NCBI RefSeq assembly: GCF_029846715.1
Contig: NZ_JARVWW010000012.1
Span: forward strand, 62,001-126,000
Length of the DNA: 64,000 bases
Reading direction: 5' to 3'
Source of the DNA: Bradyrhizobium nivariense
GTDB lineage: Bacteria > Pseudomonadota > Alphaproteobacteria > Rhizobiales > Xanthobacteraceae
Position numbers and translations under genes: made by a program. Below are positions 16,978 through 25,292 of the stretch, piece after piece. The first letter of the stretch is position 1. Every line of letters begins with the position of its first letter. The notes under the pieces were generated by a model that saw nothing but the letters and a program-made list of their open reading frames with translations, ran no database searches and was not told the origin of the DNA.

Positions 16978-18030
16978 ATGCTCCCCGAATGGGTCTACCA
17001 ACAATGCCCCGATATCTCGGCAGTCCATCGCGAGGCGGCGGTCGCGCGGCAGGCGCAACTGACGAAACCGACCGGCGCGCTCGGCCGGCTCGAGCAGCTC
17101 GCGGTCGAGCTTGCGGGCCTGCAAGCAACTGAGCAGCCGCGCGCGGCGCGGGTGCCGATCATCATCTTCGCCGGCGATCACGGCATTGTCGCGCAGGGCG
17201 TCTCGGCTTATCCGCAAGAAGTGACCATCGCGATGCTGGCGAATTTTGCCTCCGGCGGCGCCGCGATCTCGGTACTGGCGCGTGAGCTGGGCTCTAGCCT
17301 GGAGGTCGTTGACGCCGGCACGCTGGCGCAGGAGGAGATGGCTGGAATCGTTACCGACAAGCCGCGTAGCGGCACGCGCGATTTCAGCGTCGAAGCTGCG
17401 CTCACCCCCCCAGAGCTGGCGTTTGCGTTCGGAGCCGGCCGACGTGCGGTGACGCGGGCGCAGGCTGGGCAGCCTGATCTCCTGATCTTCGGCGAGATGG
17501 GCATCGGCAACACCACGACATCGGCGGCGATCGCGGCCGGCTTGCTCGGCGTGAGTGCCGAGGAGATCGCGGGCAGCGGCACCGGCGTCGATGCGGCCGG
17601 CCGTGCGTACAAGGCGCGGGTGATCGACGCTGCGATCGCACGCCATGGCGTTGCGGGCGCTTCGCCTGAAAAGATCCTGTGCGCCGTCGGCGGTCTTGAG
17701 ATCGCGGCCATCTGCGGGGCCGTAATCGCGGCTGCACAGCGCCGCATCCCGGTGTTGATCGACGGCTTTATCGTGTCGGTCGCGGCGCTGGCGGCGGCGC
17801 GGCTCAACCCCTCGTGCCAGCCGTTCCAGCTAGCCTCGCACCAGTCCGCGGAGCAGGGGCATCGGCTGGTGCTTCGCGCGCTGAATGTGCAACCGCTGAT
17901 CAGCCTCGATCTCAGGCTCGGCGAAGGATCGGGCGCGGCCATCGCGCTGCCGCTGGTGCGATCTGCCTGCGCGCTCCACAACGGGATGGCGACCTTTGCG
18001 CAGGCCAATGTGCCTGATCGTCCGGTCTGA
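16978..18030 (+). CDS. cobT: Nicotinate-nucleotide:DMB phosphoribosyltransferase CobT (CobU-type)
   Basis: Makes alpha-ribazole 5'-phosphate from nicotinate mononucleotide and 5,6-dimethylbenzimidazole for the lower ligand of cobalamin. The 350-aa protein has IIFAGDHGIVAQGVSAYPQ near the N-terminus, GEMGIGNTTTSAAI in the middle and the catalytic glutamate motif RLGEGSGAA (Glu316) near the C-terminus. It should not be confused with the cobaltochelatase subunit also named CobT. It starts 15 nt after cobF, and its stop directly abuts the convergent phosphatase stop. Confidence 0.95.
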   Translation: MLPEWVYQQCPDISAVHREAAVARQAQLTKPTGALGRLEQLAVELAGLQATEQPRAARVPIIIFAGDHGIVAQGVSAYPQEVTIAMLANFASGGAAISVLARELGSSLEVVDAGTLAQEEMAGIVTDKPRSGTRDFSVEAALTPPELAFAFGAGRRAVTRAQAGQPDLLIFGEMGIGNTTTSAAIAAGLLGVSAEEIAGSGTGVDAAGRAYKARVIDAAIARHGVAGASPEKILCAVGGLEIAAICGAVIAAAQRRIPVLIDGFIVSVAALAAARLNPSCQPFQLASHQSAEQGHRLVLRALNVQPLISLDLRLGEGSGAAIALPLVRSACALHNGMATFAQANVPDRPV

Positions 18031-18603
18031 TCAAAGCATCCGCTGATTGACGATGACGACGCGCCAGCCGGTCGCGAGCCGGTCGATCCGGGTCAGCGAC
18101 AACGGATCGACCACAAAGCGCAGGGCTGCTTGTGGCGTCAAATCCAGCGCGATGCATAGCGCCGCGCGGATCGTGCCGGAATGCACGACGAGCGTTGTCG
18201 ATCCGGTGCCGATCCCTGACAGACCCAGCCGGACGCGCGCGACCTGATCCTCAAAGCTTTCGCCGCCCGGCGGCCGTCCGCGAGCCGGATCGCTCCAGAA
18301 CTGCGCATAGGCCTCGCCACCGGTCATGGCGAGTTCGTCATGCCGACGGCCGGTCCAGTCGCCAAAGTTTTGCTCGCTGAATTCGCGCAACTGCACCGGG
18401 TCGAGCCCTAGCGCGCGGGCCGTTTCGACCGTGCGCCGCGAGGGGCTCGCATAGCTCGCGGCGTCCCGCGGCAGGCGCTGCCGCAGCGCCTCCAGCGCCG
18501 CCCGATTGCCGAGATCGGCCGGCGCATCGGCTGCATGGATCGTCCCGGCGACCCCGTCGACGGGCGCATGCCGTATCAGCCAGAGGAAGGTCTCGCCTTC
18601 CAT
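18031..18603 (-). CDS. cobC: Histidine phosphatase, alpha-ribazole phosphatase-like (CobC)
   Basis: A 190-aa phosphoglycerate-mutase-like histidine phosphatase. The phospho-acceptor site is LIRHAPVDG (Arg11-His12), and the second histidine is in LVVHSGTIRAAL. In this context dephosphorylation of alpha-ribazole phosphate or cobalamin phosphate is the likely role, since cobT next door makes alpha-ribazole phosphate. The start at MEGETFLWLIRH is chosen over an 18-codon extension. It ends base-to-base with cobT, convergently, and diverges from the third riboswitch promoter. The family is broad, so substrate assignment rests on neighbours. Confidence 0.8.
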   Translation of the reverse strand: MEGETFLWLIRHAPVDGVAGTIHAADAPADLGNRAALEALRQRLPRDAASYASPSRRTVETARALGLDPVQLREFSEQNFGDWTGRRHDELAMTGGEAYAQFWSDPARGRPPGGESFEDQVARVRLGLSGIGTGSTTLVVHSGTIRAALCIALDLTPQAALRFVVDPLSLTRIDRLATGWRVVIVNQRML

Positions 18604-18655
18604 GCTTATCTCCAAGGAAATTGGTCGCTGTGGCACTAACGCCGCAACTGGCACA

Positions 18656-18684
18656 TTGACTCTGTCTGGGTCGTAATCCTAGAT
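18656..18684 (+). promoter_or_regulatory. Candidate promoter of the TonB receptor unit
   Basis: TTGACT (18656-18661), a 17-nt spacer and CTAGAT (18679-18684). The -10 differs at one position from CTATAT, a -10 form common in alphaproteobacteria. The predicted start, about 18691, is the first base of riboswitch P1. Confidence 0.6.
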
Positions 18685-18690
18685 GCTCGC

Positions 18691-18863
18691 GACGGTTTCC
18701 CCGAGAGGGGATGAAAAGGGAATGCGGTGCGGGGAGTTTGTCCCCAATGCCGTGGCTGCCCCCGCAACTGTAAGCGGCGAATCTTGCGTCACAAGCCACT
18801 GGGTATCTCGGTCCCGGGAAGGCGATGCAAGGTATTGACCCGCGAGCCAGGAGACCTGCCGTC
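18691..18863 (+). promoter_or_regulatory. Cobalamin (AdoCbl) riboswitch 3
   Basis: It has a near-consensus core: GGTTTCC, AAAAGGGAATGCGGTG, the GCTGCCCCCGCAACTGTAAG segment, AAGCCACTGGG, CCGGGAAGGCG and the B12 box gccaggagacctgcc. P1 pairs gacgg (18691-18695) with ccgtc (18859-18863). It lies 127 nt before the TonB receptor start and marks the receptor as B12-repressed, hence probably involved in corrinoid uptake. Confidence 0.96.
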
Positions 18864-18940
18864 AGCCGTGGTCACACGCGAAGATGTCGGTCGGGGAGTA
18901 CAGACATTCGGCTTCATCGGAAGGCTGACAAGCCAAGGTG

Positions 18941-18985
18941 AGACCTCGTTCGCTGTGACGTGCCACTGACGTCATACCGAGGTCT
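18941..18985 (+). promoter_or_regulatory. Shine-Dalgarno-sequestering hairpin before the TonB receptor
   Basis: agacctcg (18941-18948) is perfectly complementary to cgaggtct (18978-18985), and the 3' arm contains the GAGGT Shine-Dalgarno of the receptor gene (ATG at 18991). Nested inside is a second stem, tgacgt (18956-18961) with acgtca (18969-18974). The double hairpin should block translation when folded, giving riboswitch 3 a clear expression platform. Confidence 0.65.
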
Positions 18986-18990
18986 GAACC

Positions 18991-21348
18991 ATGTTCTCCG
19001 TCCATGCGACGCGGCTGCGCAAATTCCTGCTTGCGCCCGCTGCGCTCACATCGTTTGCCATCCTTGATCTGCCCGCCGCGCTGGCGCAGCAGGTTCGCGA
19101 ATCTCTGCCGCCCGTCGAGGTATCGCCCGCCCAATCCCGCAAGCAGGCCAGGCCGGCCGGCCGGGACGCGCAGAGCCAACGCCGCGCAGCAGCGCGCCGG
19201 GCAGAGACGGCATCCGCAGTGCCCAAGCCCGTTGTGCCAACCGCAGCGGCGCAAACGCCGCTCAACACCAATGCAGTCGCCGAAAGCGCCTCGCGTCTCG
19301 GTCTGACCGTGCGGGAGATCCCCGCCACCGTCGAGGTGATCTCCGCCGAGACCATGCGCGAGCAGGGCTATCGCACGGTCTCCGAGGTGGCCCAGGGCGC
19401 CGTCGGGGTCACCTCAGGGGATAACCCGGCCGAGCCCGCGGCGTTCTCGATGCGCGGCTTTACCAACAGCCAGATCAACACGCTCTACAACGGCATCAAG
19501 ATCGGCCCGCAGAACATGACCTCGCGGGTCATGGACACTGCCAATCTGGAGGCGGTGGAATTCCTCAAAGGCCCGGCCTCGCTGATCTCGGGCGAAGGTG
19601 CCGCCGGCGGCGCGATCAACTTCGTCAGCAAGCAGCCGCACACGGGGCCGATCCGGAACGAGGCGGATTTCTCCTGGGATTCCCTCAACTCATTCGGCGC
19701 GCATTACGGCTCGGGCGGCAGCACCAACGTAGAGGGACTCGATTACCGCGTCGACGTCAGCCGTTCCTCGCTCAACGGCTTTGCCGACGACACCAACACC
19801 AAGACGCTCGATGTGTCGGGCCAGCTCAACTACCGCATCTCCGATAGCCTCAAGGTCTGGGGCGCGATCGAATATCGCGAAGACCGTTCGAAAGCCTATT
19901 GGGGCGCGCCGCTGGTGCCGATCGCCTTCAGCGGCTCGCATGCCACGACGGGGATCGTTTCCGGAAATTACGTCTCGAACTACAACAAAACGAATCTCGG
20001 TGCGGTCACGATCGACGACCGCACCTTCAACACCAACTACAACGTCCTCGACAATCGCAACGTCGCGCAAGAAGTGTGGCTGCGCGGCGGCTTCGAGCTG
20101 AAGCTGGCGCCCGACCTGACGCTGAAGAGCCAGGCATATGGCTACGGTGCGGAGCGCACATGGTTCAACAATGAGATCGAGGCGTTCAATTCCGGTACGA
20201 ACATGGTCGACCGTGAGCGCTTCTATGTCGCGCACAGCCAACGCTTGGTCGGCAACATCACCGACCTGATCTGGGATGCGAATATCGCCGCCTTTGACAA
20301 CCGTTTGGTCACGACGCTTTCCTCGAGCTACCTTGATTTCGTGAGGCCGGGCGCCGCAAACTTTCCCGGTGATTCCGTCTCGCTGGTCGATCCCCCGCGC
20401 GGCTACTACGGCTCGCTCACGACCAAGCAGCAGACCGCCCGCATCGACAACGAGGCACTGTCGTTCGAGGACCGGCTGAAGCTCACGCGCAGCTTTGCGC
20501 TGGTTGGCGGCCTGCGCGTCGAGCATATCGGGCTGGACCGCAACTCGACCGACAAGACCGGTCTGGAGAACGCGAACTTTCCGTTCTCGAAATCTTGGGT
20601 CCCGACGACGGGGCGTATCGGCTACACGTGGGAAGCCGTTCCGGGCCTGACCTTCTTCAGCCAATATGCCACCGGCGCCGACATCTCAGCCAACAACATC
20701 TTCCTGCTCAATCCGACCGATCCGCTCAACCTGACCACCGCGCGGACCTACGAGACCGGTGTCAAGCATCTGTTCTGGGACAATCGGGCGGAGTGGTCGT
20801 TCTCGGCCTACGACATCCTGCGCAAGAACGTCTATGCCGCGGCCGGCGGCATGCAGCTCAACCTCGCCGGACGGCAGGAATCGAAGGGCGTCGAGCTCGC
20901 CGCCTCGGTGCGTCCGATCGAGCCGCTGCGTCTCTGGGGCAACATCGCTTATGTCGATGCGCGCTACGCCGACTACAATTTTGTCGGCGGCTCGTTCTCC
21001 GGCAACACGCCGCCGAACGTGCCGCGCGTCGTCGCCAATGCCGGCGCGTCTTATCGGTTCTTCACGCCCTGGCCGGTCGAGCTCGGCATCACCGGCCGTC
21101 ATGTCGGCGACCGCTACAACACCGATGCCAACGTCGTGACGCTGAAGGCCTACACCGTCGCCGACGTCTACGCCTTCGTCGACATCCCCAAAACGGTGTT
21201 CAATGCGGTCGACCAGGCCCGCCTGACTTTCCGGGTGCGCAACATTACCGACAAGCGCTACGCGATCTGGGGCGATCCGTTCTATCCCGACCAGATCCTT
21301 TTGGGTGCGCCGCGCACCTATGAGATCTCGGCCGCGTTCAAATGGTAG
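18991..21348 (+). CDS. TonB-dependent outer-membrane receptor under B12 control
   Basis: A 785-aa outer-membrane receptor. A signal peptide (about residues 1-31, ending ALAQQ) is followed by a TonB-box-like LPPVEV and an Arg/Ala/Pro-rich linker of about 60 residues. Then comes the plug domain (from about TVREIPATVEVISAETMREQ through AGGAINFVSKQPH) and a 22-strand-type barrel ending in an aromatic residue (AAFKW). The plug resembles ferric-siderophore (FhuA/FecA-type) receptors more than the shorter BtuB. Riboswitch 3 and the sequestering hairpin place it under cobalamin control, so a corrinoid or cobalt complex is the likely ligand. The PepSY gene follows 11 nt later. Confidence 0.9.
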   Translation: MFSVHATRLRKFLLAPAALTSFAILDLPAALAQQVRESLPPVEVSPAQSRKQARPAGRDAQSQRRAAARRAETASAVPKPVVPTAAAQTPLNTNAVAESASRLGLTVREIPATVEVISAETMREQGYRTVSEVAQGAVGVTSGDNPAEPAAFSMRGFTNSQINTLYNGIKIGPQNMTSRVMDTANLEAVEFLKGPASLISGEGAAGGAINFVSKQPHTGPIRNEADFSWDSLNSFGAHYGSGGSTNVEGLDYRVDVSRSSLNGFADDTNTKTLDVSGQLNYRISDSLKVWGAIEYREDRSKAYWGAPLVPIAFSGSHATTGIVSGNYVSNYNKTNLGAVTIDDRTFNTNYNVLDNRNVAQEVWLRGGFELKLAPDLTLKSQAYGYGAERTWFNNEIEAFNSGTNMVDRERFYVAHSQRLVGNITDLIWDANIAAFDNRLVTTLSSSYLDFVRPGAANFPGDSVSLVDPPRGYYGSLTTKQQTARIDNEALSFEDRLKLTRSFALVGGLRVEHIGLDRNSTDKTGLENANFPFSKSWVPTTGRIGYTWEAVPGLTFFSQYATGADISANNIFLLNPTDPLNLTTARTYETGVKHLFWDNRAEWSFSAYDILRKNVYAAAGGMQLNLAGRQESKGVELAASVRPIEPLRLWGNIAYVDARYADYNFVGGSFSGNTPPNVPRVVANAGASYRFFTPWPVELGITGRHVGDRYNTDANVVTLKAYTVADVYAFVDIPKTVFNAVDQARLTFRVRNITDKRYAIWGDPFYPDQILLGAPRTYEISAAFKW

Positions 21349-21359
21349 GACGCTGATCG

Positions 21360-22793
21360 ATGATGCGCGCGATCGTCCTGCTGCATCGATGGCTCGGGAT
21401 CGCGTTCTGCCTGCTGTTCGCGATGTGGTTCGCGACGGGGATCGTGATGCACTTCGTTCCGTTTCCGTCCTTGACGGAAGCGGAACGCTTTGCCGGACTC
21501 CTGCCGCTGGATCGCGCTGAGACGAGGATCGCGGTCGCCGATGCCGTGACCGCGAGCGGGATCGTGGATGCAACGCGCGTTCGCCTGATCCAGCGCAGCG
21601 ACGGACCGGTCTATGTCGTCTCGGCGCCGTCGCGCGCAGGCGCAGTCCGCGCCTCCGATGGGGCCGACGCGTCGGTCAAATCGTTCGACGTCGCGCTGGC
21701 CATCGCGCGAGATCACGCACGCAGCCGCGGGCTCGATGCTGCGCGGGCCGCGATCGTTGCGCGCTCGGACTATGACCAATGGAGCGTGCCGAACGGCTTT
21801 GACCGCCATCGGCCCTTGTTTCTGGTTGCCCTCGGCGATGCCGACGGAACGGAAGTCTATGTCTCCTCGCTCACCGGTGAGATCGTCCTCGATACGACGC
21901 GTAGCGAGCGCGGCTGGAATCTCGTCGGCAGCGTGCTGCACTGGATCTATCCAACGGTCCTGCGAAGCAACTGGTCGCTGTGGGATCGCGTGGTCTGGAC
22001 CTTGTCGCTGCTGGCCCTGATCGCAGCTTTGCTTGGCGCCGTGCTTGGCCTTGCGCGGATCAGGCTTCGAGGAGGTCTGATCGGCTCACCCTATCGTGGC
22101 TGGCATGCCCTGCATCATCTCATCGGCCTCGCGGCGACGGTCTTCGTGCTGACGTGGATTTTCAGTGGCTGGCTCTCCATGGATCACGGGCGGCTGTTCT
22201 CGCGCGGGCAATTGAGCTCGGCCGAATCCAGCGTGATGAACGCTTCACCGAATTGGACGGCTGCCCTATCGCTCGATCGGCAGCCGATTTCTTCATCGGC
22301 CCGTGAAATCGAATGGTTCGCCTTCAACGGCAATCTCTATCGGCGGGATCGGATGAGCCTTGCCGGTCAGGCATTGATCAAGGCGGGGGATTCGCCCCGT
22401 GATGGCCCAACGGGATCTCTGGATGTGCACGAGGTCCAGCGGCTGACCGCGCGGCTCGCGGCCGGCTGCGGCGCACCGTCCGTACTTGCCGACAACGACG
22501 ACTATCCCGCGCAGTCCACCATCCCGGGGGCCCCGGTCTACCGCTCGTATTGCGGCGACCTCTGGTTCGACATCGACGGCACCGACGGCAATTTGCTGCA
22601 AAGGCTGGATTCGTCGCGGCGGGCTTATCGCTGGTTCTACGGCGCGCTGCACACGCTGGATTTTCCGGTTCTCGTCGCGCATCCGTTGCTGCGCGACGGC
22701 TTGGTCGTCGGGCTCTGCGCCCTCGGCTTTCTTTTCTCCATCACGGGCCTCGTCATCGGCTGGCGCCGCCTGCGTCCGTCCTTCGCAGCCTGA
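21360..22793 (+). CDS. PepSY-associated TM protein, possible inner-membrane reductase
   Basis: A 477-aa membrane protein with the PepSY-associated TM arrangement: a first helix at residues 3-27 containing LLHRWLGIAFC, a large periplasmic PepSY-like region, then helices around WTLSLLALIAALLGAVLGLA, LIGLAATVFVLTWIFSGWL and LCALGFLFSITGLVIGW. Family members encoded beside TonB receptors act in, or are proposed for, reductive release of metal from imported complexes. It is 11 nt behind the B12-controlled receptor and so shares its riboswitch. Reduction of imported Co(III) corrinoid is an attractive but untested role. His residues in the helices (HRW, HHLIG) could bind haem. Confidence 0.78.
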   Translation: MMRAIVLLHRWLGIAFCLLFAMWFATGIVMHFVPFPSLTEAERFAGLLPLDRAETRIAVADAVTASGIVDATRVRLIQRSDGPVYVVSAPSRAGAVRASDGADASVKSFDVALAIARDHARSRGLDAARAAIVARSDYDQWSVPNGFDRHRPLFLVALGDADGTEVYVSSLTGEIVLDTTRSERGWNLVGSVLHWIYPTVLRSNWSLWDRVVWTLSLLALIAALLGAVLGLARIRLRGGLIGSPYRGWHALHHLIGLAATVFVLTWIFSGWLSMDHGRLFSRGQLSSAESSVMNASPNWTAALSLDRQPISSSAREIEWFAFNGNLYRRDRMSLAGQALIKAGDSPRDGPTGSLDVHEVQRLTARLAAGCGAPSVLADNDDYPAQSTIPGAPVYRSYCGDLWFDIDGTDGNLLQRLDSSRRAYRWFYGALHTLDFPVLVAHPLLRDGLVVGLCALGFLFSITGLVIGWRRLRPSFAA

Positions 22794-23282
22794 GAGCCGG
22801 AGCGAGGTCGCGATGCGTTGAGCGGGCAAAACCACCTCTTACTGATCGTACAATAAAGAGAGGCTGAGCCGACTGCCATGCATAGCTCATAGGCAACCGG
22901 ATGGTCCGTAGCGCCGGTCGATCGCCTGCAAATTAGACAGTCGGTGCGCGGCGCGTGGATTGCAATGCAGCGGATGTGGCATTTCGTCCGGGGAAATTCG
23001 TGGTGCGCTGCACTTTTCTGGCGTGGAACGATCCACACCGACGTGCTCTCCATGCGGGCAGCGCTGCACTAAAATGTGCCTCGGCGCGCCGGCCGGTTGC
23101 CTGCCGGTCCGATGCGTTGCGACAACTCTGGCCCTTTCCCGATCCCATCGCTCTGTCGCACGCTCGCAAGCGGTGGCATGACAGGGGATGATGATGAGCG
23201 CTCTCGGTGTGGCATTGAACTTGGCGGCGGACGGGAAGGACCCCGCGTCCGATTCGAACGTCGTCCGTAGCTGATCCCACAC
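22794..23282. other. 489-bp intergenic region, no recognisable gene
   Basis: Between the PepSY gene and hyuA. Short open frames exist on both strands, but none has a convincing ribosome site, family motif or GC-rich third-codon pattern. The stretch is less GC-biased than its surroundings and may hold the hyuA promoter and remnants of a lost gene. I see no conserved RNA motif. Confidence 0.5.
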
Positions 23283-25292
23283 ATGAGCACTGACGAAAAC
23301 CACTGGGAAGTCGGCACCGATATCGGCGGTACCTTCACCGACATCATCGCAATCCGGCGCTCCCCCGCGGAGGCACGGATCGCGAAAGTGCCATCGCGAC
23401 CTCAGGCTCCGGTTCAGGCGATGCTGGAGGCCATCGAGGCGGTCGGCCTGCGCAAGAGCGAAGTCAAGCGCTTCGTCCACGGCACCACGCGCGTGACCAA
23501 CGCCATCGTCGAGGGCCGGCTGCCGAAAGTGGCGCTGGTCGCGACCGAAGGCTTTGCCGACGTGCTGGAGATCGGGCGCTATCGCCGCCGCGATCTCTAT
23601 CGTCTCGACATCCCGCCGAAATCGCCGCCGCTGGTGCCGCCGGAACGATGTTTTGGGCTCGCCGAGCGCCTCGACCACGAGGGCCGGGTGCTGAAGGCGC
23701 TGGATGAAGCGGAGATCGAGCGCCTGGTGGCGTGGCTGAAGGCGACCGGCGTGCAGAGCGTCGCGGTCGCACTCCTTCACGCCTATGCCAATCCCGTGCA
23801 CGAGAAAATGCTTGGCGAGCGGCTCAAGGGCGTCGTTGCCCACGTCTCGCTGTCGCACGAGGTCAATCCCGAGGCGCGCGAATACGAGCGGACTTCGGCG
23901 ACCGTGTTCAACGCGGCCGCCATGCCGATCGCGGTGGAATATCTCAGCGAGCTGGAGCAGCGGCTGCCGATCGGCCCCGGCCTGCAGGTGTTTCATTCGG
24001 CCGGCGCCATGATCCCGATCTCGGCCGTGAAGCGGCGGCCGCTGGTGATGGCGATGTCGGGCCCCGCGGCCGGCGTCTCCGCATCCGTCAGCATCGCGCG
24101 CCAGCTCGGCACATCGCGCATGCTGACGTTCGACATGGGCGGCACCACGACCGACGTGTGCCTGATCGTCGACGGCCAGGCCGAGATGACCGACGGCCGC
24201 ATGCTCGGCGACAAGCCGCTGCGCCAGCCGATGCTCGCGGTTCACTCGATCGGGGCGGGGGGCGGATCGATCGTGCGCAACGGCTCCGGTGGCCTGACCG
24301 TCGGGCCGGAAAGCGCCGGCTCCGAGCCGGGACCGGCCTGCTACGGCCGCGGCGGTACCGAGCCGACCATCACCGACGCCAATGCCGTGCTCGGCTATCT
24401 CAATCCCGAGACCAGGCTCGGCGACCGGATCGGGATCGACATCAAGGCAGCTACTGATGTCATCGCGCCGATCGCGCGTGCCTTGGGACTGAGCCTGACC
24501 GAAACCGCGCTCGGAATCATCAAGGTCGCGAATGCGACAATGGCGCGTGCGCTCCGCCGCGTCACGGTCGAGCGGGGTATCGACGGGCGCGACTGCACGC
24601 TGCTCGCCTTTGGCGGTGGTGGCCCGATGCACGCCGCGGGCCTTGCCGATCTCTATGGGATTGCCGAGGTCGTCGTTCCCAGCGCATCAAGTGCGTTTTC
24701 GGCGCTGGGCTGTCTCACCGCCGACTTCAGCTTCCTCCAGCAGCAGACCTTGCGCGCCGCACTTGACGGCATCGACCTCGTTCGCGTGTCGGAGCGGATC
24801 GGGACGCTGATTGACGATGCTTCGGCGCCGCTCATCGCCAATGGCGTTGCCACGACTGAGATTCAGGTCGAGCTGGTGGCCTTGATGCGCTACGCAGCGC
24901 AGAACGACGCTATTCCGGTGCCTTTCGTGCGACCGCTCGACGTTATCAGGCTGAAGAAGGATTTTCTGGCCCGGCACCACGAGCTGTTCGGTTATGCGAC
25001 GAGCGAGAGCTGCGTCATCGAATCCGTGCGGGTGCAGGCACGCCGTCCGTCGAGCACCGTCGTGAGTCGGCCGGCCACCGCGGTCAGGACGGTATCGTCC
25101 GGCAAGCGCATCTGCTCGTTCGACGGCTTTCACGAGATCGCGACGGCGATCATCGACCGCGCTTCGCTGACGGAAATCGTCAGCGGTCCGGCCATCATCG
25201 AAGACGCATGGTCGACCGTGGTGGTCCCGCCCGGCTGGCAGGTGAGGCCGGATGTTTCAGGCAATCTGTTCCTGACGCGGGGGCCGGCATGA
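23283..25292 (+). CDS. hyuA: Hydantoinase/oxoprolinase family protein, HyuA-type subunit
   Basis: A 669-aa ATP-binding subunit of the hydantoinase A/5-oxoprolinase family, which opens lactam or imide rings (N-methylhydantoin, hydantoin, oxoproline) or carboxylates ketones at the cost of ATP. The acetate/sugar-kinase-like fold is shown by GTDIGGTFTD (residues 11-20), the HGTTRVTNAIVEGR block, and DMGGTTTDV near residue 285. It overlaps the HyuB-type gene by 4 nt, as expected for the two-subunit enzyme. The neighbouring carbamoylase and cyclic amidohydrolase favour a hydantoin-like or other cyclic-amide substrate, but acetone/acetophenone carboxylase-type activity cannot be excluded from sequence alone. 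Confidence 0.88.
   Translation: MSTDENHWEVGTDIGGTFTDIIAIRRSPAEARIAKVPSRPQAPVQAMLEAIEAVGLRKSEVKRFVHGTTRVTNAIVEGRLPKVALVATEGFADVLEIGRYRRRDLYRLDIPPKSPPLVPPERCFGLAERLDHEGRVLKALDEAEIERLVAWLKATGVQSVAVALLHAYANPVHEKMLGERLKGVVAHVSLSHEVNPEAREYERTSATVFNAAAMPIAVEYLSELEQRLPIGPGLQVFHSAGAMIPISAVKRRPLVMAMSGPAAGVSASVSIARQLGTSRMLTFDMGGTTTDVCLIVDGQAEMTDGRMLGDKPLRQPMLAVHSIGAGGGSIVRNGSGGLTVGPESAGSEPGPACYGRGGTEPTITDANAVLGYLNPETRLGDRIGIDIKAATDVIAPIARALGLSLTETALGIIKVANATMARALRRVTVERGIDGRDCTLLAFGGGGPMHAAGLADLYGIAEVVVPSASSAFSALGCLTADFSFLQQQTLRAALDGIDLVRVSERIGTLIDDASAPLIANGVATTEIQVELVALMRYAAQNDAIPVPFVRPLDVIRLKKDFLARHHELFGYATSESCVIESVRVQARRPSSTVVSRPATAVRTVSSGKRICSFDGFHEIATAIIDRASLTEIVSGPAIIEDAWSTVVVPPGWQVRPDVSGNLFLTRGPA

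Noticed and set aside
15505..17646. Very long leftward open frame (713 codons) opposite the permease, cobF and cobT genes
   Set aside because: It is antisense to three well-supported genes, has no family motif and has the Arg/Asp/Gln-rich composition typical of the complement of GC-rich coding DNA.
23210..23230. Possible sigma-54 promoter before hyuA (TGGCAT...TTGGC)
   Set aside because: The GG and GC dinucleotides are separated by 11 rather than the required 10 bases, and the -24 element is imperfect.
22887..24632. Leftward open frame of 581 codons opposite hyuA
   Set aside because: It lies on the complement of a clear HyuA protein, with a His/Arg-rich shadow composition and no ribosome site.
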